Under the pieces are notes generated by a model. The model was not told the origin of the DNA, did no database searches, and saw nothing but the letters and a program-made list of their open reading frames with translations. The position numbers and the translations under genes are program-made. Source: Allosalinactinospora lopnorensis (lineage in GTDB: Bacteria > Actinomycetota > Actinomycetes > Streptosporangiales > Streptosporangiaceae). Taken from it: a DNA stretch of 64,000 bases. Where the stretch lies: the NCBI RefSeq assembly GCF_000981225.1, contig NZ_LAJC01000001.1, positions 167,303 to 231,302 of the forward strand, read 5' to 3'. Below are positions 54,940 to 64,000 of the stretch, piece after piece (the first letter of the stretch is position 1; each line of letters starts with the position of its first letter).

Positions 54940-55973
54940 ATGCGCGAAACGCCACCGGTGGAGGACCTCGGCAACGGCGTATGGAGCCTGCCGGTACCGA
55001 TCCCGGGCAACCCCCTCGGTTACACCCTGACCTATGTGCTGGAGAACCGGGGCGGCCCCATCCTGGTGGATACCGGCTGGGACAGCGACGAATCCTGGCG
55101 GGCGCTGACCGCCGGCCTTGGCCGGATCGGGCTGAGCGTCGCCGACGTGCGCGGCGCGGTCCTCACCCACTTCCACCCTGATCACTCCGGGCTGGCCGGA
55201 CGGCTGCGCGCGGCTTCGGACGCATGGATCGCGATGCACCACGCCGACGCCGACATGCTCCGCCGCATCAGTTCCCGCAGCGCTGCCGACTGGCATGATT
55301 CCGAGAACGGCCAGCTCCGGCTCGCCGGGGCCCCGACTCAGAGGTCGAGGCCTCCACCGCCCTCGGTCCGCGGATGGAACCGCAGGAACCCCCCGACCGT
55401 GAACTGTCCCACGGGGAACTCGTCGACCTCCCCGACCGCAAACTGCGCGTGGTCTGGACCCCCGGTCACTCCCCGGGCCACATCTGCCTGCATCTGGAGG
55501 ACAGCGGCCGCCTGTTCACCGGCGACCATCTGCTGCCGCGCATCACCCCGCACGTCGGCCTCCACCCCTTCGACGGCACCGGCCGCGACCCCCTCGGCTG
55601 CTTCCTCGACTCTCTCGCCCAGATCCCCGAACTCGGGGCGACCGAAGCGCTGCCAGCCCATGAGCACCGGTTCACCGACCTCGAAGCGAGGGCCGACGAG
55701 ATCATCGCGCACCACGAGGAACGCCTGGACCAGCTGTCCGGTGTGCTCACCACGGAACCGGCAACGCTGTGGGAGCTCGCCACCGCCCTCACATGGCGCA
55801 AGGCGTGGGCGGACATGCACACCTTCGCCCGGCGGATCGCGCTCTCGGAGACCGCGGCGCACCTCCGGTTACTGGAGCGCCGCGGTCGGGCCGTGCGCGG
55901 CTCCAGGCGGGAGACGGACGCGAACACCACCCTCCTGTGGACCTCCGCTGCCGAGACGGTCGCCGCGCGGTAG
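54940..55973 (+). CDS. metallo-beta-lactamase-fold hydrolase, one apparent frameshift
   Basis: The start is ATG 54940 with GGAAGG nine bases earlier. The zinc motif HFHPDHSGL lies near residue 78; TPGHSPGH, TGDHLLP and PAHEHRF follow as later metal ligands. The frame breaks near 55331-55335; one base restores LAGAPDSEVEAST and about 344 residues. The C-terminal 100 residues form a winged-helix-like region (ELATALTWRKAWADMHTFARR), as in the RNase-Z/LACTB2-like subfamily. Substrate is unknown. It is divergent from the KstR-like regulator, probably under its control. Confidence 0.82.
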
Positions 55974-56054
55974 CACGCGGCCGTCCGAACGGGGCGGGGG
56001 CCGAACCGCCGGCATCGCGGCACACATTAAGATCCGGGTACCGGCGACCGGCCT

Positions 56055-56087
56055 TGTTACGACCACCTAATAAACTGGTGAGTAACA
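56055..56087. promoter_or_regulatory. inverted repeat upstream of the glycosyltransferase operon
   Basis: TGTTAC (56055-56060) and GTAACA (56082-56087) enclose CCACC and GGTG, an imperfect 33-bp dyad. It could be an operator of the operon starting at 56322. The 348-bp gap 55974-56321 shows no gene. Confidence 0.3.
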
Positions 56088-56321
56088 TATGGGGCGCGCA
56101 CAAGTCAGGCTCCCTGTCTCCGCATCCCCGTCCTGGCGCGCGGACGTCCCCGTCCCGCCCCTGTGACCAGCGGTAGCGGATACCGCGAGCGACGAACGAG
56201 GTGATGTGTTGCCCCCGCCAGCCGGAAAGCGCAACCGGACCCCCGCTCCCCACACCTCAAGCGCGCGTCTGCGAACCTCGATGCCCGCTCACCACTCCTC
56301 AGCCGCCGATGGGTTAGACAT

Positions 56322-57605
56322 ATGTCGCATACCGACCACCCCCTGCGTATCGCGCTCCTGTCCTACCGCAGCAAACCCCACTGCGGCGGGCAGGGCGTCT
56401 ATGTCCGCCACCTCTCACGCGAGCTGGCGGCACTCGGGCACCGCGTCACTGTCTTCTCCGGCCAGCCCTATCCCGTACTCGACCCGGGAGTGACGCTGGA
56501 GAAGCTCCCCAGCCTCGACCTCTACAACGACACCGACCCCTTCAAAGCTCCCCCGATCGCCCAATGGCGGGACTGGATCGACGCCCTCGAAGTCGGCACG
56601 ATGTGGACCGCAGGGTTCCCCGAGCCCCTCACCTTCTCGCTGCGGGCGCTGCGCGAACTGCGCCGCCGGCGGGCCGAGTTCGATGTCGTACACGACAACC
56701 AGACCCTCGGCTACGGCCTGCTCAGCCTCCGCAACAGCGGCTTCCCCCTCGTGACCACGATCCACCACCCGATCACCGTCGACCGGCGCATCGAGCTCGC
56801 ACAGGCCGAAGGATGGCAAAGGCTCTCCAAACGCCGCTGGTACAGCTTCGTCGGTATGCAGGGCAGGGTCGCGCGCCGCCTCCGCCCCATCCTGGTACCG
56901 TCCCACTCCTCCGCCGACGACATCGTGCGGGAGTTCGGGACACCCCGCTCCGCCATCGACGTCGTCCCACTAGGCGTCGACACCCGCTTCTTCCACCCAC
57001 ACGCCGGCATCGAGCGCATCCCCGGACGGATCGTGTGCGTGGCCAGCGCCGACAGCCCACTGAAGGGGGTCGCACCCCTGCTGCGTGCGGCCGCGAAACT
57101 CGCCACCGAACGCGACGTCTCACTGAAAATCGTCAGCAGACCCAAACCCGGTGGTCCCACCGACCGGCTCGTCGACGAACTCTCCCTGCGCGACCGGGTC
57201 ACCTTCGTCAGCGGCATGGATGACGCCGAACTCGGCCGGCTCCTGGCCGAGGCACAGGTGGCCGCCGTCCCCTCCTTCTACGAAGGGTTCTCGCTGCCCG
57301 CCGTGGAGGCGATGGCCTGCGGAACACCGCTGGTGGCCAGCCGGGCGGGAGCGCTCCCAGAGGTCGTGGGCGAGGACGGCGCGGCCGGGCGGCTCGTTCC
57401 CCCCGGAGACCCGGAAAAACTGGCCGCCGCCATTGGCACCCTCCTGGATACCCCCGCCGAACGCGCCCGGATGGGCGCAGTGGCATGGCAACGGGTGCAG
57501 GAACGGTTCACCTGGCGGGCGGTCGCCGAGGCGACCGCCCGCCGCTACACCGAGGCGATCGACCGCCTACACAGCCGGTCCGTCGGTTACACCGCCCGGC
57601 TGTAA
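56322..57605 (+). CDS. family 4 glycosyltransferase
   Basis: The 427-residue retaining glycosyltransferase starts MSHTDHPLRIALLSYRSKPH at ATG 56322; the ribosome binding site is weak. The GT-B fold shows GGQGVYVRHLSRELAALGHRV, HDNQTLGYGLL and TTIHHPITVDRR in the acceptor half, and the nucleotide-sugar half has VVPLGVDTRFF, PSFYEGFSLPAVEAMACGTPLVAS with the EX7E motif. No signal peptide or membrane segment. It is first of three rightward genes with a methyltransferase and a prenyltransferase-like protein. Donor and acceptor are not predictable. Confidence 0.92.
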   Translation: MSHTDHPLRIALLSYRSKPHCGGQGVYVRHLSRELAALGHRVTVFSGQPYPVLDPGVTLEKLPSLDLYNDTDPFKAPPIAQWRDWIDALEVGTMWTAGFPEPLTFSLRALRELRRRRAEFDVVHDNQTLGYGLLSLRNSGFPLVTTIHHPITVDRRIELAQAEGWQRLSKRRWYSFVGMQGRVARRLRPILVPSHSSADDIVREFGTPRSAIDVVPLGVDTRFFHPHAGIERIPGRIVCVASADSPLKGVAPLLRAAAKLATERDVSLKIVSRPKPGGPTDRLVDELSLRDRVTFVSGMDDAELGRLLAEAQVAAVPSFYEGFSLPAVEAMACGTPLVASRAGALPEVVGEDGAAGRLVPPGDPEKLAAAIGTLLDTPAERARMGAVAWQRVQERFTWRAVAEATARRYTEAIDRLHSRSVGYTARL

Positions 57606-57631
57606 CGCCGGCACGACCCAAGGAGTCACCA

Positions 57632-58363
57632 CTGATCACCGTCGACTTCACCCTGTTCCCCGTCGGTCCGGGAAACCGTGTCCTCGACCTCGGCTGCGGC
57701 AACGGCCGACACGCGTTCGAGGTCTACCGCCGCGGCGCCGACGTGGTGGCCTTCGACCGGAACGAGAACGACCTCGCCGACGTCGCCACCATGTTCACCG
57801 CCATGCGCACCGAGGGCGAGGCCCCCGCCGCGACCGAGGCCGATACCGTCAAAGGCGACGCGCTCGACATGCCCTTCGACGACGCGTCCTTCGACCGGGT
57901 GATCGCCGCGGAGATCTTCGAGCACCTCCCGCACGACACCGCGGGCATGGCCGAGGTGTTCCGCGTTCTCAGGCCCGGCGGGATCGCAGCCGTCACGGTC
58001 CCCAGATGGCTGCCCGAACGACTGTGCTGGGCGCTCTCAGAGGACTACCACACGGTCGAAGGCGGACACGTCCGCATCTACACCCGCGCCGAACTGGAGG
58101 CGAAGCTCAAGGCGACCGGCTTCGAGGTCGGCCCGCACCACCACGCCCACGCGCTGCACACCCCGTACTGGTGGATCAAGTGCGCCGTGGGTCCCGACAA
58201 CGACGACCACCCGATGGCCAGGGCCTACCACCGGCTGCTCGTGTGGGACATCCTGCAGGCGCCCAGGACCACCCGTGTCGCCGAACGCGTCCTCAACCCT
58301 CTCATCGGCAAGAGCGTGGTCGTTTACCTGCGCAGACCCCTGAGAAGCGAGGAAACCGCATGA
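57632..58363 (+). CDS. class I SAM-dependent methyltransferase, apparent CTG start
   Basis: The 243-residue product fits motif I RVLDLGCGNGRHAFE, motif II VVAFDRNE, motif III DALDMPFDDASFDRVIA and the EVFRVLRPGGIAAVTVP strand. Homology begins with LITVDFTLFPVGPG. The only codon at AGGAG-N6 spacing is CTG at 57632, and no ATG, GTG or TTG lies before motif I, so a CTG start, or a sequence change here, is required. The stop overlaps the ATG of the next gene by ATGA. Target and chemistry (O-, N- or C-methylation) are unknown. Confidence 0.88.
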   Translation: MITVDFTLFPVGPGNRVLDLGCGNGRHAFEVYRRGADVVAFDRNENDLADVATMFTAMRTEGEAPAATEADTVKGDALDMPFDDASFDRVIAAEIFEHLPHDTAGMAEVFRVLRPGGIAAVTVPRWLPERLCWALSEDYHTVEGGHVRIYTRAELEAKLKATGFEVGPHHHAHALHTPYWWIKCAVGPDNDDHPMARAYHRLLVWDILQAPRTTRVAERVLNPLIGKSVVVYLRRPLRSEETA

Positions 58364-59436
58364 GCTCGTGGGATGTACCCGAGCTGCCGGGCCTGCTCAG
58401 CGCCGACGACATCGCCCAATCCGCGGGATACCTGCTCAACACCCAGGAGCCCAGCGGCGCCATCCCCTGGTTCCCTGGCGGCCACCTGGACGTGTGGGAC
58501 CACGTGGAGTGCGCGATGGCTCTGTCGGCCGCCGGGCACACCGAGGCCGCACGGCGCGCCTACCTGTGGCTGGCCACCAGCCAGAACACCGACGGCTCAT
58601 GGTCCGCCAAACTCCGGGGCACGCGGGTCGCCGATCCGGTCCGCGAGGCCAACCACGCCGCCTACCCGGCGGTCGGCGTGTGGCACCACGTTCTCATCAC
58701 CGGCGATGAGCGGTTCGCCGAGCGGTTATGGCCGACCGTGCGCCGCGGTGTCGAATTCGTCCTGAGCCTGCGCACCGACCGCGGTGAGATCCAGTGGGCG
58801 CGCAGCCCCGACGGCACGTCGGGCGATCACGCCCTGCTGACCGCATGCGCCAGCATCCACCACGCGCTCCGCTGCGCTGTGGCCCTCGGTGACCGGCTCG
58901 GGCGTCCGCAGCCGGACTGGGAACTCGCGGCCGCGCAACTCGGCCATCTCGTCGCGGAACACGAGTCGGTGTTCGCGGACCGCAGCCGCTACTCGATGGA
59001 CTGGTACTACCCAATCCTCGGCGGGGCGGTGCGCGGGGCCAGGGCGAAGGAGCGCCTCGAAGCGCGCTGGGACCTGTTCGTCCGCCCCGGCCTGGGAATC
59101 CGCTGTGTGAGCGACCAGCCGTGGGTCACCGGAGCGGAGACCTCGGAACTGGTACTGGCGCTCGCCGCGATGGGCGAGACCGAGCTGGGGATCCGGCTCC
59201 TCGCCGACATCCAGCATCTGCGCGACCCCGACGACGGCGCCTACTGGACCGGCTACCAGTTCGCCGAGAAGGTGAAGTGGCCGGTGGAACGCAGCACCTG
59301 GACGGCCGCCGCGGTGATCCTCGCCGCCGACGCGCTCAGCGGGACGACGCCGGGAACACGGGTGTTCACCGATGTTCCCGAGGAGGTCGCGGCCGCTTAC
59401 CCGGCTTCCTGCGGCTGTGCCGCGCTGGTCTACTGA
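58360..59436 (+). CDS. prenyltransferase/terpenoid-cyclase-fold protein
   Basis: The 358-residue protein starts MSSWDVPELPGLLSADDIAQ at ATG 58360, with AGGA before and a four-base overlap with the methyltransferase. It contains alpha/alpha-barrel repeats of the prenyltransferase/squalene-cyclase kind (SQNTDGSWSAKLRGTRV, WHHVLITGDERFAERLWPTV, VWDHVECAMALSAAG), but lacks the DxDD acid motif of squalene-hopene cyclases and Asp-rich prenyl sites. It could be a cyclase-like lyase, a glycan hydrolase-like barrel, or a scaffold. It is last in the three-gene operon. Confidence 0.7.
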   Translation: MSSWDVPELPGLLSADDIAQSAGYLLNTQEPSGAIPWFPGGHLDVWDHVECAMALSAAGHTEAARRAYLWLATSQNTDGSWSAKLRGTRVADPVREANHAAYPAVGVWHHVLITGDERFAERLWPTVRRGVEFVLSLRTDRGEIQWARSPDGTSGDHALLTACASIHHALRCAVALGDRLGRPQPDWELAAAQLGHLVAEHESVFADRSRYSMDWYYPILGGAVRGARAKERLEARWDLFVRPGLGIRCVSDQPWVTGAETSELVLALAAMGETELGIRLLADIQHLRDPDDGAYWTGYQFAEKVKWPVERSTWTAAAVILAADALSGTTPGTRVFTDVPEEVAAAYPASCGCAALVY

Positions 59437-59454
59437 CCCGCGCCACCGGCCGGT

Positions 59455-59481
59455 CGGTGGCGGCCGCAACGGCCGCCACCG
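59455..59481. terminator. terminator between convergent genes
   Basis: CGGTGGCGGCC (59455-59465) and its complement (59471-59481) are perfect 11-bp arms with loop GCAAC, between the prenyltransferase-like gene and the PBP gene end. Confidence 0.7.
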
Positions 59482-59493
59482 CGGTGTGCTCGG

Positions 59494-62400
59494 CTAGCCG
59501 GTGGTCTCGGGTTCCCCCGGATCGTCGGGGGGCGGCTCGGGTTCCCCCGGATCGACCGGCTCGCCCGGCGGCTCCTCAGGGGTCCCGGGGTCCACCGGTT
59601 CCTCCGGAGTGGGGAGTTCGGGCTCGGGCGGCTCGGGTTCCTCCGGAATCGGCGCCTCGGGCGGCTCGGGTTCCGTCTCCTCCTCGGGCTCCCTCGTGGG
59701 AACATCAGGGGCCCAGTTCTCAGTCGTCCCCCCGTAGGTGGGCGACGGGAACTCCTCGACCTCCTTGCCCTCCATGGCCCTGGTCATGAACTCACGCCAG
59801 ATGGTGGCCGAGAGCGTACCGCCCGAGAGCGCCCCCCATCCGGGCACACTGAACGACTCGTTGTTGCTGTTGTAGACGCTCACGGCGGTCGAGAGCTGCG
59901 GTACGTACCCCGCGAACCATGTCGCGACGCTGTCGTCGGTGGTCCCGGTCTTGCCCGCTGCCGGACGGCCGTCCGGCAGCCGCGCCTCGGTCCCGGTACC
60001 TCCGCTGACCACCTGCTGCAGCGCGTAGGTGACGTCGGCGGCCTCACCCTCCGTGAGGGCCTGCTTCGTGGCGACCTCGGAACGCTGCTCGTCGCCCTCG
60101 CGGTTCACGATCTCCTTGACGACGTGCGGTTCGACGTGCTCCCCGCCGTTGGCGAACGTGGCGTACATGCTGGCCTGATCGACCGGGCGGCGTCGTTGAT
60201 TCCCAACGCAAGCGTGGGGACCACCTGGTTCTCGCCGATACTGCCCTCGGGGAGCCCGAGATCGTAGGCGGTCTGCACGACGTCCTCGATCCCGACCTCC
60301 ATCGCGAGATTCACATAGCCGACGTTGTTCGACTTCTGCGTGGCCTCGATCAGGTTCATCGGGCCGCCCGGGGCGTTGTTGTAGTTCTGGATCGGGGTTC
60401 CGCTGATCGACTGCGGCCCGCGCCCGTCGATCACGCTGTTCAGGCTGTAGCCGTTCTTCAGCGCCGTTGCCAGAACAACGGGTTTGCCCGACGACCCCAC
60501 CTGCGCCGATCCTCGGAAGGCACTGTCGTACTGGTTCTGGGTGTAGTCCTTGCCGCCGTAGAACGCCACGACCTCGCCGGTCGCGGGGTCGATCGCGGTC
60601 ATACCGGTCTGGACTCCCTCAGGCAGGGTGTCCGGGTCGACCGTGGACTCCACGGCCTCCTTGGCCGCCTCCATGAGGTCCTTGTCGAACGTCGTGACGA
60701 TCGTGTAGCCGCCCCGGTTGATGTTGTCCTCGGTGTAGCCGAGATCCTCGAGCTCCGACATGGCCTGCTGGAGCATGTACCCCTTGTACCCGCTCAGGTC
60801 GGTCTGCGGGGTCTCCTCCTTGGGCGCGGGGAACTCCAGCTCCTCGGCCTCGGCCTCCGAAAGATCCCCCGATTTGACCATGCCGTTGACGACGAACCGC
60901 CAGCGGTGCTCCATCGCCGGTGTGGTGCTGCTGTCCGCCGCGCCGAACCTGGAGGGCTGCTGGATCGCCGCTGCCAGGAACGCCGCCTCGGACGGCTCCA
61001 GTTCCGCGACGTCCTTGTGGTAGTACGCCTGGGCCGCAGCCTGGATCCCGTAGGCGTTGCGCCCGAAGTAGATGGTGTTGAGGTACTGCTCCATCACCCA
61101 TTCTTTGGACCTGGACTGGTCGACCTTGAGCGAGATGATGATCTCCTTGAACTTGCGCGAGACCGTCTGCTCCATGCTCACGCCCTCGTAGTAGTTCCGC
61201 ACCATCTGCTGGGTGATGGTCGAACCGCCCTGGAGCTGCTGACCGGTGAGCGTGGACCACGCGGCGCGCAGCGTCCCGCTGACGGAAACGCCCGGCTCGG
61301 TCCAGAACCCCCGGTCCTCAGCGGAGATGACCGCCTCCTGCACGGGCTCGGGGACGTCGTCAAAACTCACCGGGTCGCGGTTGACCCCCCGTTCGGCGAA
61401 CTCGGTCTCCCCATCGGCGTAGTAGAAGGTGGAGCCCTGGTCGGTGGCATCGGCCTTCGCCGCGTCCGGGACCGGGATCACCGCGTAGGCGACACCGAAG
61501 CCGGCGATCGCGAGTACGAGGAAGATCCCCGCGACGATGAGCCCGCCGCGGCCGAGCCGCCACCAGAGCGACTTCTTGGCCGTCCGCGGCTGTTCGGGAC
61601 CCTTCCCCGGCTTCTTGACCACGACCGGCATCCCGGATCCCGCCGGCGCGTCTGCACGGCCGCTGCCGGGCGGAGGAGCGGCACCGGACCCCATTGCACC
61701 GGCGGTCGCCGCGGCGGGAGCACCGGCTCCGGCGGGCCCGGGCGGAGGCGCCGTATAGGTGCCCGCGCCCTCGGTGGCAGGTGCCGAGCCGGCGGAGTCG
61801 GGCTCGGGGAGGGAGCGGGTATCGGCGCCGGTATCACCAGGCCCCGGCTCGGCGTCCCCGGTCGGGGAACGGCCGTCTCCCTCCGCGTCGGAACCGGCGG
61901 AGACCGGAACCTCAAGGGTCGGGAAGTCCGGGCCCGGCCCGCCGGGCACATCGGCGGACTCTCCGGTACCGGAACCGGTCTCGTCGCCGGCGATGGTGAG
62001 GGACTCCGTCACCGCCCCAGCGGGGTCGTCGTGCTCAGAAGCCGCGGCCTCGAACGAGACGGTCTCGTCCGATCCGGGCTCGGGACCGCCGGTCCCCGCA
62101 GGCTCCGCAACCTCCTCCTGGCCAAGGGGCTTCTCCTGGTCGTCCCGCCCACTGTCGGCACCAGCCGCACTCTCCGAAGCGCCATCCGGCCCCGGCCCGT
62201 GGTCCTCCCCAGCCCGGCCGGCGTCGACGGGCGCCTCCGCGGAAGCGTCGGATATGGCGAAGGAGCCAAAGGCTCATCGGCGACGGGCTCCTCAGCAGCG
62301 GCGGACTCGCCAGCCACTGCGGATTCGCGCGCCTCGTCCTCCTCGGCGTCGGCGGCCGGGCCCGGTTCCGCGGCCTCTTCAGCCGCGCCCGCGCCAGCGT

Positions 62401-63040
62401 CTTCAGTGGCGCGCTCGTTCGCAGTCGCACCGGTGGACGGCTGGGAATCCTCTGGACCCTCCCCGGCGGGACGATCCTCCCGATCCGTGCCGACCTCGTC
62501 GTTTCCGGCGAGCGACAGCTCTTCCGTCTTCTCTTCCTCCGAGTCCGCGTCGGCCTCTTCCTGAGCGGACTCCTCCGGATCAGAGGCCCGCTGGTCCCGC
62601 TGGCCCCAGGTGCCGTCCTGCTTGAAGTCGTACCCCTGCTCGGCCAGCGCGCGGGCGACCCGCTCACGGAAGAAGCTGCCGCTGTCCTTGAACGCGGTGG
62701 CGGAAGCCGACGCCTCGGTGTCCGCGGCATCGTCGAGGTCACCGGAAGCATTCTCCGCACCGACCTCGGCTGCGGACTCCTGGTTCTCAGCGGGCGGCGT
62801 GTCTTCAGCGTCCGTCGAGGGCTCTTCCTCCTCATCCCTCGGCGGCTCTGGAGCGTCGTCTAGGTCCTGCTGGCGCGCGTCGGCCACATCACTGGCAGTA
62901 TCGTCGGTACTTTCGACGCCACTGCCGGGGTCACCCCCTTGAGGAGTGGGGGTCTCGGCCTCAGTAGTGTCCTGTGTCTCGGGCGTCCCGGCTTGAGGAC
63001 GCGGCTCGGCCCCGTCCTCGCCGTATCTACTCTCGCTCAG
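59494..63040 (-). CDS. class A penicillin-binding protein with long acidic N-terminal region, two apparent frameshifts
   Basis: The bifunctional peptidoglycan transglycosylase/transpeptidase is about 1180 residues. N-terminally, roughly 480 residues (to about 61580) are Asp/Glu/Pro/Ala-rich and low-complexity. A membrane helix (GLIVAGIFLVLAIAGFGVAY) follows, then GT51 with EAVISAEDRGFW and QGGSTITQQMVRNYY, and the transpeptidase with SSGK (SxxK), KSNN (SxN) and AAGKTGTTDD (KTG), ending in a Pro/Glu tail. Breaks lie near 60184-60190 and near 62272 (DEAFGSFAISD expected). The start is uncertain: a CTG at 63040 reading LSESRYGEDGAEPRPQ has AGGGGG seven bases upstream; GTG 62887 is the first conventional start. 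Confidence 0.88.
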
Positions 63041-63450
63041 TTGGTCGCCCCCTGGAAATCTCGATCGCCCACCATGTGGCTGCGTGCGTATGACGCCAGC
63101 GTGGGGTATATCGGTTCACCGGAAATCTTGGGCGGATCGGCGCTATGGAGGGAACCGCCGATTACGCTCGCCAATACGATACCCGCCCTTCTCCTCACCG
63201 GCACCGCGGTATTAACGCCCTTCCCGCTCCAGCCTGGCACGTGGACACGCTGACCACCGCCACCCCGGCTCTGTCTCTCTCGAAGGCCGGGCCCGGAACG
63301 GTCTGAGTAGCCGGAGCGAGCACCGGCATAGCACCGGATAACTGACCTCTCTATACAAACGACGGCTCTTTAGCCAGATAAGGAAGATTTTCCACACGCA
63401 TTCGGAATCAGTGCGTTTCGTCGTCGTAACCAGGAGCCGAGAGGAGTACG
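63041..63450. other. divergent intergenic region before the PBP and the unknown operon
   Basis: This 410-bp stretch lies between the leftward PBP and the rightward gene at 63451. It includes a relatively AT-rich part (63330-63420) likely to hold the rightward promoter. No gene is supported. Confidence 0.4.
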
Positions 63451-63869
63451 TTGATCGACCGGCTGCAGAAGGCCGGCTACGCACACTCCGAGGAGTGTGG
63501 GCGAGCCATCATCCAGGAGCGGACCACTATCGGCGGGCACACGCTGCCGTGGGTCACCCCGACATGGTCGCCGAGATGACGCCGTGCTGGGAATTACGTT
63601 CCTGCCTGCGCGCGGCAGGGGAGACCGGGACCGTCCTCTTCGATCGCGACGTCCCGGACATCGTGGGCTGCCTGCGTCTGGAGAGGCGCCCCGCGCCGGA
63701 GCACATTCACATCGCGGCACAGAAGTTCCGCTACCACCGACGTGTGTCCGCTGCTCCTCCCTGCCCGGGAATCTACGAACGTGACAACGAACGCAAACAG
63801 TCCTTCAGGAAAGCGAGCCCTATGAGTCGATGCTCACAACTCACAGAGAGTACGGATATGAATCGATGA
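63451..63869 (+). CDS. unknown small protein, one apparent frameshift
   Basis: TTG 63451 is preceded by GAGAGGAG at ideal spacing and reads MIDRLQKAGYAHSEECGRAI. The frame stops at VTPTWSPR near 63576. One added base near 63561 continues it as WVTPDMVAEMTPCWELRSCL, VLFDRDVPDIVGCLRLERR and HIHIAAQKFRYHRR down to 63869, about 139 residues. No family is recognised. A further shift near 63790 might join it to the next frame instead. The stop overlaps the next ATG by ATGA. Confidence 0.4.
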
Positions 63870-64000
63870 CGCTTCCCCACGCATCCGTCGAAGAGAGGTT
63901 CCGGTTCCCGACCACACACTTCACCGGCGTTTCCGGACGACCTCCCCTCCCATACTCCGTCGGTAGGGAGCGATTCGGACGGTGTTCGGTTTCTCGGGCC
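63866..64000 (+). CDS. unknown partial ORF at the right edge
   Basis: ATG 63866 overlaps the preceding stop by ATGA and stays open for 45 codons to the window end (MTLPHASVEERFRFPTTHFT). The same frame is also open further upstream, so it might be a continuation of the previous gene. Nothing is recognised. Confidence 0.3.
   Translation, partial: MTLPHASVEERFRFPTTHFTGVSGRPPLPYSVGRERFGRCSVSRA

Noticed and set aside
59501..59737. Plus-strand Gly/Ser-rich frame at the PBP end
   Set aside because: It is antisense to the Pro/Glu C-terminal tail of the PBP and has no ribosome binding site.

Overview
The window is high-GC actinobacterial chromosome. Gene content and protein style point to a filamentous actinomycete of the Nocardiopsis/Streptomonospora kind, but this is inference: there is no rRNA in the window. 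The evidence is the GlgE-TreS-Mak-GlgB trehalose/alpha-glucan operon, gatCAB, an LPXTG thioester protein, an NrtR-type NAD regulator, a very acidic class A penicillin-binding protein, and frequent GTG/TTG starts. No tRNA, rRNA, CRISPR array, insertion sequence or prophage was seen.

Layout. 1-6050: branched-chain amino acid and serine biosynthesis, all leftward. It holds the leuB start, a 35-codon small ORF, serA, ilvC, ilvN and ilvB, with an Ile/Leu/Val-rich leader peptide and intrinsic terminator (attenuator) before ilvB. 6280-17000: two membrane-bound GGDEF-EAL (cyclic-di-GMP) proteins flank gatB and gatCA; a sortase-anchored thioester surface protein sits between gatB and gatA on the opposite strand. 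17300-24760: ligA, a MetE-like protein, a DedA protein, mnmA, a DUF695 protein and a cysteine desulfurase (sulfur supply for tRNA thiolation). 24880-30570: etfBA, a Ser/Thr kinase with a membrane tail, a YbaK deacylase and an enoyl-CoA hydratase. 30730-41520: glgP divergent from glgE-treS-mak-glgB, with a perfect CRP-type site between them.

41700-49950: a lipoprotein, SppA, a flavin reductase-like protein, a predicted leaderless 22-residue hydrophobic peptide, an osmoprotectant ABC transporter operon, a HAD phosphatase, and a DoxX membrane protein behind a perfect 42-bp palindrome. 49960-52100: nrtR and nadA, divergent around a palindromic operator. 52300-56000: a sigma-factor-like protein tethered by one C-terminal membrane segment, a KstR-like TetR regulator, and a metallo-beta-lactamase-fold hydrolase. 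56300-59440: an operon of glycosyltransferase, methyltransferase and prenyltransferase-like protein with no recognised product. 59490-63040: a large class A PBP. 63450-64000: the start of an unrecognised small operon.

Data quality dominates interpretation. At least thirteen otherwise intact genes are broken, nearly all by one missing base that is usually explained by one lost G in a GG or GGC context. Hits include ilvB (two sites), glgP (two), glgB, the PBP (two), a GGDEF-EAL gene and the thioester protein; one kinase carries an in-frame TAG. Because essential housekeeping genes are hit and coding resumes at once in another frame, sequencing or assembly error is more likely than decay. I annotate these genes at full intended length and give the break positions.
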